Positions 25,683 to 34,849 are shown, counted from the stretch's first letter. The stretch is 55,916 bases of DNA from Gemmatimonadaceae bacterium (GCA_030835125.1 JAUQWM010000047.1:1-55916); one strand, 5' to 3'. Translations and numbers: made by a program. Notes: generated by a model not told the origin, from the sequence alone.

Positions 25683-26879
25683 CTTCTTCGGCCACACGAC
25701 GCCCTGGTTGCGCGGCACCCGTCCCATTCCCTTGTAGACGAATTTCTGGAGCCGTTTTCCTTCGTAGGTCTCGGTCGTGTAGATGTTGCCGCGGCTGTCC
25801 GTCGCGATCGAGTGCACCGCGAACCACTGGCCGGGCTGCCGCCCGCCGTCGCCGAACTGCGTGAGGATCTCGAGCGACTGGCGATCGATCACGTAGATCT
25901 TCTCGTTCTTTCCATCGGCCAGGTACAGGTACTTCTGCGCCGGGTCGCGCGAGAAGGCGATGTCCCACACCGCGCCGTCCCCGAGCGTCTTCGGCGCGAT
26001 GCGCGCCTCCTTCACGAACTTCCCGTCCTTCTGGAAGACCTGGATCCGGTTGTTCGGGCGGTCGCACACGTACACGAGCCCGTCACGCGTGGGCTCGGCG
26101 CAGTGGACCGGGGTGCGGAACTGGGGAATCACGCCAGAGTCCGGACTGTACGCCCCGTAGTTGGTGTCCGACGGCGCATTGCCGTACGCCCCCCAGAAGC
26201 GCTTGATCTTGCCGGAAGTCATGTCGATCACGGCGACGCGCTTGTTCAGGTAGCCGTCCGATACGTACGCCTCGTTGGCGGCGTCGTCCAGCGACACCTT
26301 GGCCACGCGGCCGAAGTGTTCCATCGACTTGCTGTTCCCCGCCGTGAATCCGGCCGGCGGGTTCTGCACCGGGACGCGGTTCGGGATGCCGAATTCCGCG
26401 ATCAGCTTGCCCTCGTGCGAGAACTTCAGGATGTGCGAGTCATTGGGGCCGTTGCCGCCGATCCACACGTTGTTCTTCTCGTCGATCGAGATGCCGTGGT
26501 TCGAGCCCGGCCACGTGTAGCCCTGACCGGGGCCACCCCAGCTGTTGACCAGGTTCCCGGCCGGATCGAATTCCAGCACCGGCGGCGCGCCCTTGCAGCA
26601 CTCGCTGGTCGGCGGGCTGGTCCCCGCCCCGTTCTCCGCCTCGTTCATCGTGTCCTGCCGGTGCACGATGAACACGTGATCGCGCGAATCCACGCCGACG
26701 CCGATCGCGTTCCCCAGTACCCACTTGTCAGGCAGCGGCTTCGGCCAGAAGGGGTCCACCTCGAACATCGGCGCCTCCACGAGCGGTTGCTGCGATTCCA
26801 GCACCCGCTGCGCCATCGCCAGCGTCACGATGGCCGCCACCCAGCCAACGGCCAGCACTGCCTTCCGCTTCCTGGTCAT
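25680..26879 (-). CDS. Exported NHL-repeat beta-propeller protein 1
   Basis: The 399-residue protein has a signal peptide (MTRKRKAVLAVGWVAAIVTLAMA) and an NHL-type propeller with repeats such as VGVDSRDHVFIVHR, NNVWIGGNGPNDSHILKFS, LVYVCDRPNNRIQVFQKDG and YLADGKNEKIYVID. A conserved ECC and a WGGPGQGY segment are shared with the neighbouring paralogue. It is related to peptidyl-hydroxyglycine-lyase-like propellers, but function is unknown. It is 19 bases downstream of NHL protein 2. Confidence 0.85.
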   Translation of the reverse strand: MTRKRKAVLAVGWVAAIVTLAMAQRVLESQQPLVEAPMFEVDPFWPKPLPDKWVLGNAIGVGVDSRDHVFIVHRQDTMNEAENGAGTSPPTSECCKGAPPVLEFDPAGNLVNSWGGPGQGYTWPGSNHGISIDEKNNVWIGGNGPNDSHILKFSHEGKLIAEFGIPNRVPVQNPPAGFTAGNSKSMEHFGRVAKVSLDDAANEAYVSDGYLNKRVAVIDMTSGKIKRFWGAYGNAPSDTNYGAYSPDSGVIPQFRTPVHCAEPTRDGLVYVCDRPNNRIQVFQKDGKFVKEARIAPKTLGDGAVWDIAFSRDPAQKYLYLADGKNEKIYVIDRQSLEILTQFGDGGRQPGQWFAVHSIATDSRGNIYTTETYEGKRLQKFVYKGMGRVPRNQGVVWPKK

Positions 26880-26898
26880 CTCGTTTGTCCCCTGGAGG

Positions 26899-28188
26899 TC
26901 ACTTCGGCCACAGCACGCCCTGATTCCGGCTCACCGCCCCGACGCCCTTGAAGACAAAGCGCTGGAGTCGCTTCCCCTGGTCGGCCTCGATCGTGTACAG
27001 GTTGCCCTTCGAGTCCGTCGCCACGCCCGACACGGCCAGGAACTGTCCGGGATACCGGCCGCCCTCACCGAAGCTGGTCAGCAGGTTGAGCGACTGCCGC
27101 TCGATGACGTGCACCTTCATGTTCGAGCCGTCCGCGACGTACAGGTACCGCTGCTGCGGGTCGCGCGAGAAGGCGATGTCCCACACGGCGCCGCTGGCCA
27201 GCGTGCCGGTGGCGAACCGCGCCTCGCGCACGAACGAGCCGTCCTTGCGGAATACCTGGATCCGGTTGTTGCGGGAATCACAGACGTACAGCATGCCGTC
27301 GCTCGCCGATTCGACACACCGGACGCCGGCGAACTGCTTCGATGGCGGGTCGTTCGGCGCATACGCCGAAGGCGCGGCATCGTCAGGCGTCGCCCCGTAG
27401 GCTCCGAAGAAGCGCTTGATCGCGCCGGTGTTCAGGTCGACCACCGCGACGCGACGGTTGCGCATGCCATCGGCGACGAACACCTCGCTCGACGCGGCAT
27501 CAAAGGCAAAGCCGGCCGCTCCCCCGAACATCGTGGTGCTCGTGCTCGCCGGTGGTGCCGTCGGGGCCGCGCCGCGGCCGCCACGCCCGCCTCGCCCGCC
27601 GCGGCCTGCCGCCTGTCCCCGGCCGGGCGACACCCCCGCATACTGCGTGTCGGGCGCCGCCGCGCGTCCGCCCGCGGCGGGCACCTGGAAGGACGCACCA
27701 TACTGCGCCACGAACTTGCCATCGTTCGAGAACTTCAACACGCGCGTATCGGTGCCCCCGATGCCGCCGATCCACAGGTTGCCGGCCGGATCGAGCGCGA
27801 TCCCCGCGTTCTGCGCCGGCCACTCGTAGCCCTGGCCCGGGCCGCCCCAGCTGTTCACCAGGTTGCCCGCCGGGTCGAACTCCAGCACGTTGGGCGCCGA
27901 GCTGCAGCATTCTCCCGCCGGCGTGACGGTGCCGGCACCCGTCTCGGTCCGGGCCGTGAAGCTGTCGGTCAGGTGGATCACGTACACATGGTCCCGCGAG
28001 TCCACCGCGACTCCCGTCGCCGAGCCAAGGAGCCAGTGGTTAGGCATCGGCTTCGGCCACAGGGGATCGACCTCGAACCGGGGCGCCTGCACGGTGCCCC
28101 CGCCCTGACCGGCCGCGTGGACCACCGCCACTGTCCCGAGCGACGCGACCGCGCCTGCCGCCACCAGAATCGGACCCATGCGCTTCAT
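26899..28188 (-). CDS. Exported NHL-repeat beta-propeller protein 2
   Basis: The 429-residue paralogue of the downstream gene shares FEVDPLWPKPMPNHWLLG, ECC, SWGGPGQGYEWP and the final NQGVLWPK. The ATG at 28188 has GGAGG upstream; the frame stays open further up but runs into repeats. It carries an insert absent from its paralogue, AAGRGGRGGRGGRGAAP (about residues 190-205). Both are periplasmic and probably co-transcribed with the FAD oxidoreductase. Confidence 0.85.
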   Translation of the reverse strand: MKRMGPILVAAGAVASLGTVAVVHAAGQGGGTVQAPRFEVDPLWPKPMPNHWLLGSATGVAVDSRDHVYVIHLTDSFTARTETGAGTVTPAGECCSSAPNVLEFDPAGNLVNSWGGPGQGYEWPAQNAGIALDPAGNLWIGGIGGTDTRVLKFSNDGKFVAQYGASFQVPAAGGRAAAPDTQYAGVSPGRGQAAGRGGRGGRGGRGAAPTAPPASTSTTMFGGAAGFAFDAASSEVFVADGMRNRRVAVVDLNTGAIKRFFGAYGATPDDAAPSAYAPNDPPSKQFAGVRCVESASDGMLYVCDSRNNRIQVFRKDGSFVREARFATGTLASGAVWDIAFSRDPQQRYLYVADGSNMKVHVIERQSLNLLTSFGEGGRYPGQFLAVSGVATDSKGNLYTIEADQGKRLQRFVFKGVGAVSRNQGVLWPK

Positions 28189-28212
28189 CGAACAGCCTCC
28201 AGGGGACAGCGA

Positions 28213-28240
28213 CGAGTTGCGAGTTGCGCGTTGCGAGTGG
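28213..28240. repeat. Heptad array CGAGTTG
   Basis: CGAGTTG CGAGTTG CGCGTTG CGAGTGG lies 25 bases upstream of the NHL protein 2 start, in the divergent gap to the HupE-like gene. Outside the array, this gap shows no gene. Confidence 0.85.
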
Positions 28241-28375
28241 GGAGCCCCAATTCCGTGCCGGATACCGATCACCACCGCCGACACCGGCCAATAGCGATTC
28301 CGGGGACTCGTCCGTAAACCAACCACGCCGGATTATTCTACGTTTCGTCCCGCCAATCCGTTAGGGCGCATTCGC

Positions 28376-29764
28376 TTGGCCGTTTCTCCCATCGACGGGC
28401 AGTCTCTGCACCGCAGCGCGCGCCGCGCGCTGCGCGCCGCGGCATTGGGCATGGTGCTCGTCGCCACGCCGACGAGCCTCGACGCGCACGAGGTCCCCGC
28501 CAGCGTCGCCGTGCAGGTCTACGTGCGGCCCGAGGGATCGCGGTTGCGCCTCCTTGTCCGCGCGCCCCTGAACGCGATGCGCGACCTCACCTTTCCGCTG
28601 CGCGGCCCCGGGTACCTCGATTTCACGCGGCTCGGCACGCAGCCCCGGGACGCCGCCCGCCTCTGGATCGCCGACTACCTGCGGGTCTTCGAGAACGATC
28701 GGGAGTTGCCCGAGGAGACCATCGTCGCCACGCGGCTCGCCCTTCCCTCCGACCGGTCCTTCGTGAGCTATGACTCCGCGCTGGCCGGCATCCTCGGACC
28801 GCCGCTCCCCGCCGACACGGAGATCATGTGGGACCAGCTCCGGCTCGATGTCCTTCTTGAGGTCCCGATCGAATCGCAGGACTCGCGATTCTCCATCGAC
28901 CCCAGGCTGGCGCACCTCGGCGTCCAGACGGTGAGCGTCCTGCATTTCGTGACGCCCGTGGGGGCGGAGCGCGTGTTCCAGTACGACAGCAACCCGGGAC
29001 TCGTCAGGCTCGATCCCCGCTGGCACCAGGCGGCGGCGCGCTTCGTGGCCCTTGGCTTCCAGCACATCCTGGGGGGGTTCGACCACCTGCTGTTCGTGCT
29101 GTGCCTCGTCGTGCCCATCCGGCGCCTGCGGCCCCTGGTGGCGGTCATCACGTCCTTCACCATCGCCCACTCGATCACGCTCATCGCGTCGGCCCTGGGG
29201 CTTGCGCCAAACGCCCTCTGGTTCCCGCCGCTGATCGAGACCCTGATCGCCGTCTCGATCGTGTACATGGCGCTCGAGAACATCGTGGGCGCACGGCTCG
29301 AGCGTCGCTGGGTGCTCGCCTTCGGCTTCGGGCTGGTGCACGGCTTCGGCTTCTCGTTCGCGCTGCGGGAATCGCTGCAGTTTGCCGGGGCACACCTCCT
29401 GACGTCGCTGCTCGCCTTCAACGTCGGGGTCGAGCTCGGGCAGCTCCTGGTCATCGCCATCGCGCTCCCCGTGCTGGCGGCGCTTTACCGTTGGGTGGTC
29501 CCGGAGCGGATCGGGGGGATCGTGATTTCGGCCATCCTGGCCCACAGCGCCTGGCACTGGATGACCGCCCGTTTCGCGATCCTCCGGGAATACCGGATCC
29601 AGTGGCCGGCGCTGGACATGACCTCGCTGCCGGGTCTCCTGCGCTGGCTGATGCTCCTGCTTATCGTCATTGGGATCGGCTGGCTGGTGTCGGGTACGCT
29701 GACCCGGCTCGCCGGGCCACTCCGCCCGGGCCTGGGAACCGGGGACGAAGGACGAGGAATCTGA
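28376..29764 (+). CDS. HupE/UreJ family membrane protein
   Basis: The 462-residue protein has a signal-like N-terminus ending in DAHEV, a periplasmic domain of about 200 residues, then about seven membrane segments. Histidine motifs are FQHILGGFDHLLFVL, TIAHSITLIAS and LVHGFGFSFAL, as in HupE/UreJ_2 proteins thought to move nickel or cobalt or to assist metalloenzymes. The start is TTG at 28376; the next in-frame ATG (28451) would cut the signal. It leads the cytochrome/PQQ dehydrogenase run. No hydrogenase or urease is nearby. Confidence 0.8.
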   Translation: MAVSPIDGQSLHRSARRALRAAALGMVLVATPTSLDAHEVPASVAVQVYVRPEGSRLRLLVRAPLNAMRDLTFPLRGPGYLDFTRLGTQPRDAARLWIADYLRVFENDRELPEETIVATRLALPSDRSFVSYDSALAGILGPPLPADTEIMWDQLRLDVLLEVPIESQDSRFSIDPRLAHLGVQTVSVLHFVTPVGAERVFQYDSNPGLVRLDPRWHQAAARFVALGFQHILGGFDHLLFVLCLVVPIRRLRPLVAVITSFTIAHSITLIASALGLAPNALWFPPLIETLIAVSIVYMALENIVGARLERRWVLAFGFGLVHGFGFSFALRESLQFAGAHLLTSLLAFNVGVELGQLLVIAIALPVLAALYRWVVPERIGGIVISAILAHSAWHWMTARFAILREYRIQWPALDMTSLPGLLRWLMLLLIVIGIGWLVSGTLTRLAGPLRPGLGTGDEGRGI

Positions 29765-29768
29765 CCGA

Positions 29769-30221
29769 ATGAAGCGCAACTCGAGTCCGGGCTGGACTTT
29801 GCTGTTTTCGACCTGCATCCTCGTGCCGGCGATGGAACTCCACGGCCAGGAAGCCGTGGCGGAGGGGCAGCGTTCCACACGCATGGGCGTTTACTCGAGG
29901 GAGCAGTGGATGCGGGGGCGGGACATCTACGCGGGGATGTGCGCCGGCTGTCACCCGGCCACGACGCACACCGGTCCCGCGTTCACCGTGTCCTGGGCGG
30001 GGAAGAAGCTGTCGGACCTCTTCGGGTTCATCCGGGAGCGGATGCCGAAGAACGATCCGGGCAGCCTGTCCGAGCAGGAGTACGTGGACGTCATGTCCTA
30101 CATGTTGCGGTTGAACGGGATGCCCCAGGGCGTCGAGGAACTGCCGGCGGACTCGGTCGCGCTGACCAGGATCCGCATCGACAGTTCGCGGGTTGCGCCG
30201 CCGGCCCCGGTTCAACGTTAG
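29769..30221 (+). CDS. c-type cytochrome, exported
   Basis: The 150-residue protein has a signal peptide and a single heme c site, CAGCH, with a likely axial methionine in RERMPKNDPGSL, as in class I cytochromes. It starts four bases after the HupE-like gene and lies 47 bases before the PQQ dehydrogenase, so it probably accepts electrons from that enzyme. The stop codon is inside a CGTTAGGC motif. Confidence 0.9.
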   Translation: MKRNSSPGWTLLFSTCILVPAMELHGQEAVAEGQRSTRMGVYSREQWMRGRDIYAGMCAGCHPATTHTGPAFTVSWAGKKLSDLFGFIRERMPKNDPGSLSEQEYVDVMSYMLRLNGMPQGVEELPADSVALTRIRIDSSRVAPPAPVQR

Positions 30222-30268
30222 GCAGTGCAGGCACCACCCGGACCATCCTACAGCGAAGGGGAGAGCTC

Positions 30269-32551
30269 ATGAAGGAGCGGTTGACACTGCGTCGTGGGGG
30301 CATGGCCGCACTGGCGGTGGCGGTCGTCGCCATTGGCCTGGCCGTGCGCGCGGAGCGCTCGGAGGCCGTGCAGGGGGCTGCGAAGGTCCGCGGCAACGTG
30401 CCCGGGGAGTGGCGCTATTGGGGCGGCGACGCCTGGAGCACGCGGTACTCGTCGCTCGACCAGATCAATGCGTCGAACTTCGGCTCGCTCGAGGTCGCGT
30501 GGCAGTGGAGCGCGAGCCCGCTGGGCGCTGACGAGTATTACCGGACCACGCCCCTCTACGCCAATGGCCGCATCTTCACCGTCGCGACCACGCGCCGGGT
30601 CGCGGCGGCGATCGACCCGGAGTCCGGGGAAACGCTCTGGATGTGGCGACTCAATGAGGGCATCCGCTGGCAGAAGGCGCCGCGGCAGTTCGCCGGTCGC
30701 GGACTGGCGTACTGGCAGAACGGCAATGACGAACGCGTCATCGTGGTGACGCCGGGATACCACCTGGCCTCGCTCGATGCCCGCACCGGCATCCCCGACC
30801 CGGCATTCGGCACCAACGGCGTCGTGGACCTGATGGATGGCCTGGACCTGCCGCTCGTTCCGCTCGCGGTGGACGATTCCCTCTCACTGGAAATCAGCGA
30901 CGTGCGTCCCGCGCGGAAGGCGCGGCCGGGAGAAACCTGGGATCCCGTGAAGAAGATCGGCGCCGACGGGACGATCGGCATCGATCCCTCGTACGGACAG
31001 ATCGCGAACAGCTCGCCGGCCATCGTCGTGAACGACGTGATCATCGTCGGCAACTCGTCGATCCACGGGTACTATCCGGTCCGGGTCCGCAACATCCCGG
31101 GCTACATTCGCGGGTTCGACGCCCGGACCGGCAAGCAGCTCTGGAAGTTCAACCTCGTTCCCCAGCCCGGTGAGTTCGGCGCCGAGACCTGGGAGAATGG
31201 GTCGAAGATCGGCACCGAGGGCGTTGGCAAGAACGACGCCTGGGCCACCTACTCAGGCGATCCGGACCTGGGCCTGGTCTACATCCCGGTCGGCATGCCG
31301 CTGATGGACGAGTACGGCGGGCATCGTCCCGGCGCCAACCTGTACGGCAACTCGATCGTCGCGCTCGACGTGAAGACCGGCCAGCGGAAGTGGCACTTCC
31401 AGATGGTGCACCACGACATCTGGGACTACGACACGCCGATGGCGCCGAACCTGCTGGACGTCACGATCAACGGACGCCCGCGCAAGATCATCGCCCAGAC
31501 GACGAAGCAGGGCTGGATCTACACTTTCGACCGCGTGACCGGCGAACCCATCTGGCCGATGCCGGAAACGCCCGTGCTGCAGAGCGACGTGCCGGGTGAG
31601 AAGACCTGGCCCACGCAACCCATCCCGTCGCGCCCGGAGCCCTACTCGCACCAGGGCCTCGAGGAAAACGACCTCATCGACTATACGCCCGCCATCAGGG
31701 ACTCGGCGCTCAAGCTGGCGAAGGTGTGCCGTATGGGCCCGCACTTCATTCCCGCGTCGCTGGCGGACGGCTCGGGCCGTGGCGCATACCGGTGCTCGTG
31801 GTACGCGCCCGGCGCCAGCGGCGGCGTGAACATCGACGGCGGCGCCGCGGTCGACCCGGAAACCGGCATGATGTTCGTCGGTGGCCAGAGCGGACTTGGC
31901 ACCATCCAGTTGCAGAAGGATCCCTGCTCCGAGTTCCGTTACAGCTCTCCACGGGACAACTGCGGCAAGCTCGGCGCGCTGCCGCCGCCTCCGGGGTACA
32001 CGCCCCAGGCGGTGGGATCCGGACGCCAGGCGGCGGTCACGCAGATCGGCGGCGTCTCCATCCTCAAGCCGAAGGAACTCGGCGGCGTCACCGGATACGA
32101 CATGACCACCGGCGACAAGAAGTGGTGGATCCCGAACGGCGGCGTGATGCGCCCGGTCACGTCGGAGTCGCCGATGTTCGCGGGAGTCACCCTGCCTCCG
32201 GTTCCCGCCATCGGCGGCCAGCCGCAGGTGATCAACACCAGGACCCTCATGATCTACGGCACCGGACGCTCGGGTGGCGCCGGCGGTGGTCGTGGCGGCC
32301 GGGCGGGAGCGGCGGGCGCACAGCCGGCCAATACGCCCCAGCTCTACGCCATCGACAAGGCGACCGGGAAGCAGGTCGCGTCGGTGCGCATCCCGCAGGT
32401 CAACACCGCGGTACCGATGACGTTCCTGCACAAGGGGAAGCAGTACATCGTCTTCGCCTACGGGGCGGGCGGCAACACCGGCCTCACGGCGCTGACGCTG
32501 CCGGCCGCCCCCGCGGGCGGTTCGCGGAATGGAAGCACCGGGACGAGATAA
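30269..32551 (+). CDS. PQQ-dependent dehydrogenase (glucose/alcohol dehydrogenase family)
   Basis: The 760-residue protein has a signal peptide, then the eight-bladed quinoprotein pattern starting WRYWGGDAWSTRYSSLDQIN. Motifs such as VHHDIWDYDTPMAPNLLDV and TKQGWIYTFDRVTGEPIWP are those of membrane glucose-dehydrogenase-type PQQ enzymes. It would oxidise a sugar or alcohol in the periplasm and pass electrons to the upstream cytochrome c. GGGGAG lies before the ATG. A Gly/Arg-rich insert (GGAGGGRGGRAGAAGAQ) interrupts blade 8. No PQQ biosynthesis genes are in view. Confidence 0.9.
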   Translation: MKERLTLRRGGMAALAVAVVAIGLAVRAERSEAVQGAAKVRGNVPGEWRYWGGDAWSTRYSSLDQINASNFGSLEVAWQWSASPLGADEYYRTTPLYANGRIFTVATTRRVAAAIDPESGETLWMWRLNEGIRWQKAPRQFAGRGLAYWQNGNDERVIVVTPGYHLASLDARTGIPDPAFGTNGVVDLMDGLDLPLVPLAVDDSLSLEISDVRPARKARPGETWDPVKKIGADGTIGIDPSYGQIANSSPAIVVNDVIIVGNSSIHGYYPVRVRNIPGYIRGFDARTGKQLWKFNLVPQPGEFGAETWENGSKIGTEGVGKNDAWATYSGDPDLGLVYIPVGMPLMDEYGGHRPGANLYGNSIVALDVKTGQRKWHFQMVHHDIWDYDTPMAPNLLDVTINGRPRKIIAQTTKQGWIYTFDRVTGEPIWPMPETPVLQSDVPGEKTWPTQPIPSRPEPYSHQGLEENDLIDYTPAIRDSALKLAKVCRMGPHFIPASLADGSGRGAYRCSWYAPGASGGVNIDGGAAVDPETGMMFVGGQSGLGTIQLQKDPCSEFRYSSPRDNCGKLGALPPPPGYTPQAVGSGRQAAVTQIGGVSILKPKELGGVTGYDMTTGDKKWWIPNGGVMRPVTSESPMFAGVTLPPVPAIGGQPQVINTRTLMIYGTGRSGGAGGGRGGRAGAAGAQPANTPQLYAIDKATGKQVASVRIPQVNTAVPMTFLHKGKQYIVFAYGAGGNTGLTALTLPAAPAGGSRNGSTGTR

Positions 32552-32563
32552 CTCCGGCCGGGT

Positions 32564-32603
32564 GCATAACGAGAGAGCCGCCGCAAGGCGGCTCTCCTGT
32601 TTT
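32564..32603 (+). terminator. Terminator after PQQ dehydrogenase (repeated element)
   Basis: GAGAGCCGCC (32573-32582) pairs with GGCGGCTCTC (32587-32596), followed by CTGTTTT. The first 19 bases, GCATAACGAGAGAGCCGCC, recur at the next terminator (34085). Confidence 0.9.
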
Positions 32604-32745
32604 CGGGGCGGTCGATCGCCGCCCCGTCTGCCGTCATGGAACCGTCGGGCGGCCGTTACGGCAGCGCGACCCTGGTCGCGTGTTTCGTGTGACGCCGCCC
32701 GCCGAGCCTCCGCTCGTGACTTCACCCCACGAGCCGGAGGCTCCG

Positions 32746-34074
32746 ATGCACAAGCCGCACGCGACCACGATCCCCCTGCGCAGGCTGTTCCTTCCCGTCG
32801 CGGCGTTCCTCGCCGCGTGCAGTGATCCCACGCTCCCCGTCCTGGGTCCCACCGCCGGGACGGCGCTCTCCGGCGTACCCGCCGCCTCGTACGGGCATCA
32901 TGGCGACTTCGACCCGCTGCCGTCGTCGGCCTCGTGTGTCGTGCCCCCGGCGACGCTCGCGGAATTCGGCACGTACCAGCCGTTCGTGCTCCCCGCCGGC
33001 TACACGCAGGAAATCATTCTCGACGAAATCGGGGACTTTGCGCCAGTGGCGGGCACGAGCGGCAACCTGCCGGACATGATCACCCTGAACGAGACGGGCC
33101 GGCGCTCCGGGCGCTACATGTACCGCACCCACGAAGTCGGCTCGAATGGCGCAGTGACCGTGACCGATCTCGTCACCGGGGTGACGACCCTGGTCGACAA
33201 GCAGCCGCATTACGAGGCGCTGGACGGCATCGTGTGGACACCGTGGGGCACCCTGTTGTTCGCGGAAGAACGGATCGTGGCATCGCTGCCCGACCCGGCC
33301 GTGCCCGGCGCCGTCGGCGGCCTGGTCTATGAGTGGAACCCGGCGACGGGCGTGAGCACCGCGCGGCCGGCCGTCGGGGCGCGTTCCCACGAAGGCCTGC
33401 GATTCGATTCGAAGGGGAACCTGTACGGCGTGTCCGAGTCGACCCCGGGGGTGAACGGCTCAGGCGCCATCTTCAAGTTCGTGCCGGACCGCCGTGGCAA
33501 CCTCACGAGTGGTCGGTTGTACGCGCTCAAGGTGCTCGACCCGTCACGCACGGGCGCGGCCGTCTGGGTGCCGCTCGACCGCGACGCCGTCAGGATCAAC
33601 TCGGATGCCGCCGCGATCGCCGCCGGCGCCACCGGTTGGGGTCGGCCCGAGGATGTCGAGATCGTGACCTCCAACAGCAGGGGCCACGGCGGGAGCAACG
33701 TGATGTACGTGGCCAGCACGTCCGAGGACCTTGTCCTCCGCGTCGAACTGAAGGGAGACAAGGCCTGGGTGTCGAACTTCGTCCAGAACGTGCCCGGCCT
33801 GAATGACCCGGACAACCTCGCGCTCGACCCCCGCGGAAACCTGTACATCGCCGAGGATTCGCCGGCGGGAGACATCTGGGTCGCGAAACGCGCCGCCGGC
33901 CAGCAGCGCGTCGCCAGCGATGTCGCCCGCTTCGCCAGCCTCTCGGACTGCAGCGCCGAACCGACCGGCATCTACTTCGACGAATCCGGGCGGACCCTCT
34001 ACGTCAACGTCCAGCACGCCGGCGGCCCCCTGGCCAACGACCTCACGATGGTCATCCGGAGGGAGCGCCACTGA
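32746..34074 (+). CDS. PhoX-like (DUF839) lipoprotein
   Basis: The 442-residue protein has a lipoprotein signal with lipobox FLAAC, then a DUF839/PhoX-like propeller: YTQEIILDEIG, RYMYRTHEVGSNGAVTVTD, EALDGIVWTPWGTLLFAEE, ARSHEGLRFDSKGNLYGVSE, WGRPEDVEIVTSN and LDPRGNLYIAEDS. PhoX enzymes are calcium-dependent alkaline phosphatases, but many DUF839 proteins are untested. The ATG at 32746 has GGAGG upstream. It lies between two copies of the same terminator, so it is its own transcript. Confidence 0.82.
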   Translation: MHKPHATTIPLRRLFLPVAAFLAACSDPTLPVLGPTAGTALSGVPAASYGHHGDFDPLPSSASCVVPPATLAEFGTYQPFVLPAGYTQEIILDEIGDFAPVAGTSGNLPDMITLNETGRRSGRYMYRTHEVGSNGAVTVTDLVTGVTTLVDKQPHYEALDGIVWTPWGTLLFAEERIVASLPDPAVPGAVGGLVYEWNPATGVSTARPAVGARSHEGLRFDSKGNLYGVSESTPGVNGSGAIFKFVPDRRGNLTSGRLYALKVLDPSRTGAAVWVPLDRDAVRINSDAAAIAAGATGWGRPEDVEIVTSNSRGHGGSNVMYVASTSEDLVLRVELKGDKAWVSNFVQNVPGLNDPDNLALDPRGNLYIAEDSPAGDIWVAKRAAGQQRVASDVARFASLSDCSAEPTGIYFDESGRTLYVNVQHAGGPLANDLTMVIRRERH

Positions 34075-34084
34075 CCAGCCTGGC

Positions 34085-34122
34085 GCATAACGAGAGAGCC
34101 GCCCCCCAGCGAGGGCGGCTCT
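34085..34122 (+). terminator. Terminator after PhoX-like gene (repeated element)
   Basis: AGAGCCGCCC (34095-34104) pairs with GGGCGGCTCT (34113-34122). The lead-in GCATAACGAGAGAGCCGCC is identical to that at 32564. Confidence 0.85.
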
Positions 34123-34154
34123 TGCTGCGACGAGCCCCGGCCAGCCGCGGCGGT

Positions 34155-34664
34155 CTACTTCGAGGGGGCGACCGGGGCCGCCATCATCGCCTTCACCACC
34201 TCGTCAGGCACCTTGTTCGACTGCAGGCTGACCAGGCCGTCCGAGGTCGTGTCGAAGCGCGACTTCGACGACCGGATCTTCTCGATGATGATCGGCCGCG
34301 GCAGCTGCCCCTGCACCATCTGCACGACCTCGTTGTTGGTCAGCACCTCGGCCGCGCCGGCGGCTGGCGTCGCCATCTTCGGGTCCGCCGCCGCCGTCAT
34401 CATCGCCAGCATGATGTCCTGGGGCACCTTCGCCTGGTGCAGTCGCACCATGCCGCCGGCGGTCACGTCGAACGAGGTCTTCGTGGTCCGGATCTTGGTG
34501 AGGATCAGGTCCTTGCTGACCTTTGCCGTGATCATGTTGACCACGGAAGTGTTGGAGAGCACCTCGCCCCCCGACTGAGCCCGCGCAGGAGCTGGGGAAA
34601 CGAGCGTGAGGGCGGCGGCGCTCAGCGCCAGCGCGAGGCGGGTGTTGAAGACGGAAGACGGCAT
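34155..34664 (-). CDS. Exported protein with two copies of an uncharacterised repeat
   Basis: The 169-residue protein has a signal peptide (to ARAQ), then two related units of about 50 residues. The first contains VLSNTSVVNMITAKVSKDLI, KIRTTKTSFDVTAGGMV and AKVPQDIMLAMM. The second contains VLTNNEVVQMVQGQLPRPII, KIRSSKSRFDTTSDGLV and NKVPDEVVKAMM. A short Ala/Pro linker joins them. Each unit looks like a three-helix module ending in a hydrophobic AMM. I do not recognise a named family or function. It is convergent with the PhoX-like gene. Confidence 0.8.
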   Translation of the reverse strand: MPSSVFNTRLALALSAAALTLVSPAPARAQSGGEVLSNTSVVNMITAKVSKDLILTKIRTTKTSFDVTAGGMVRLHQAKVPQDIMLAMMTAAADPKMATPAAGAAEVLTNNEVVQMVQGQLPRPIIIEKIRSSKSRFDTTSDGLVSLQSNKVPDEVVKAMMAAPVAPSK

Positions 34665-34849
34665 GGGCGGCTCGTGCGTTCGGTGAAAGGGAGACGAAGC
34701 AGGCCTCTATGTTGCCGATCCCCCGTTGGACAGCGCCAGTTACGGCATTTGTTCGGAGGGGACGCGCCTGACGCTGGCGGGAGTGTTTGCCGGCTCCCTT
34801 GCCCTCGCGGAATCGTCAACGTGGGACGACTCCCCATCAGGATTGCACC

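Noticed and set aside
29906-30268. Upstream in-frame extension of the PQQ dehydrogenase
   Set aside because: It overlaps the cytochrome c gene in another frame; the ATG at 30269 has a strong ribosome site and begins a signal peptide.
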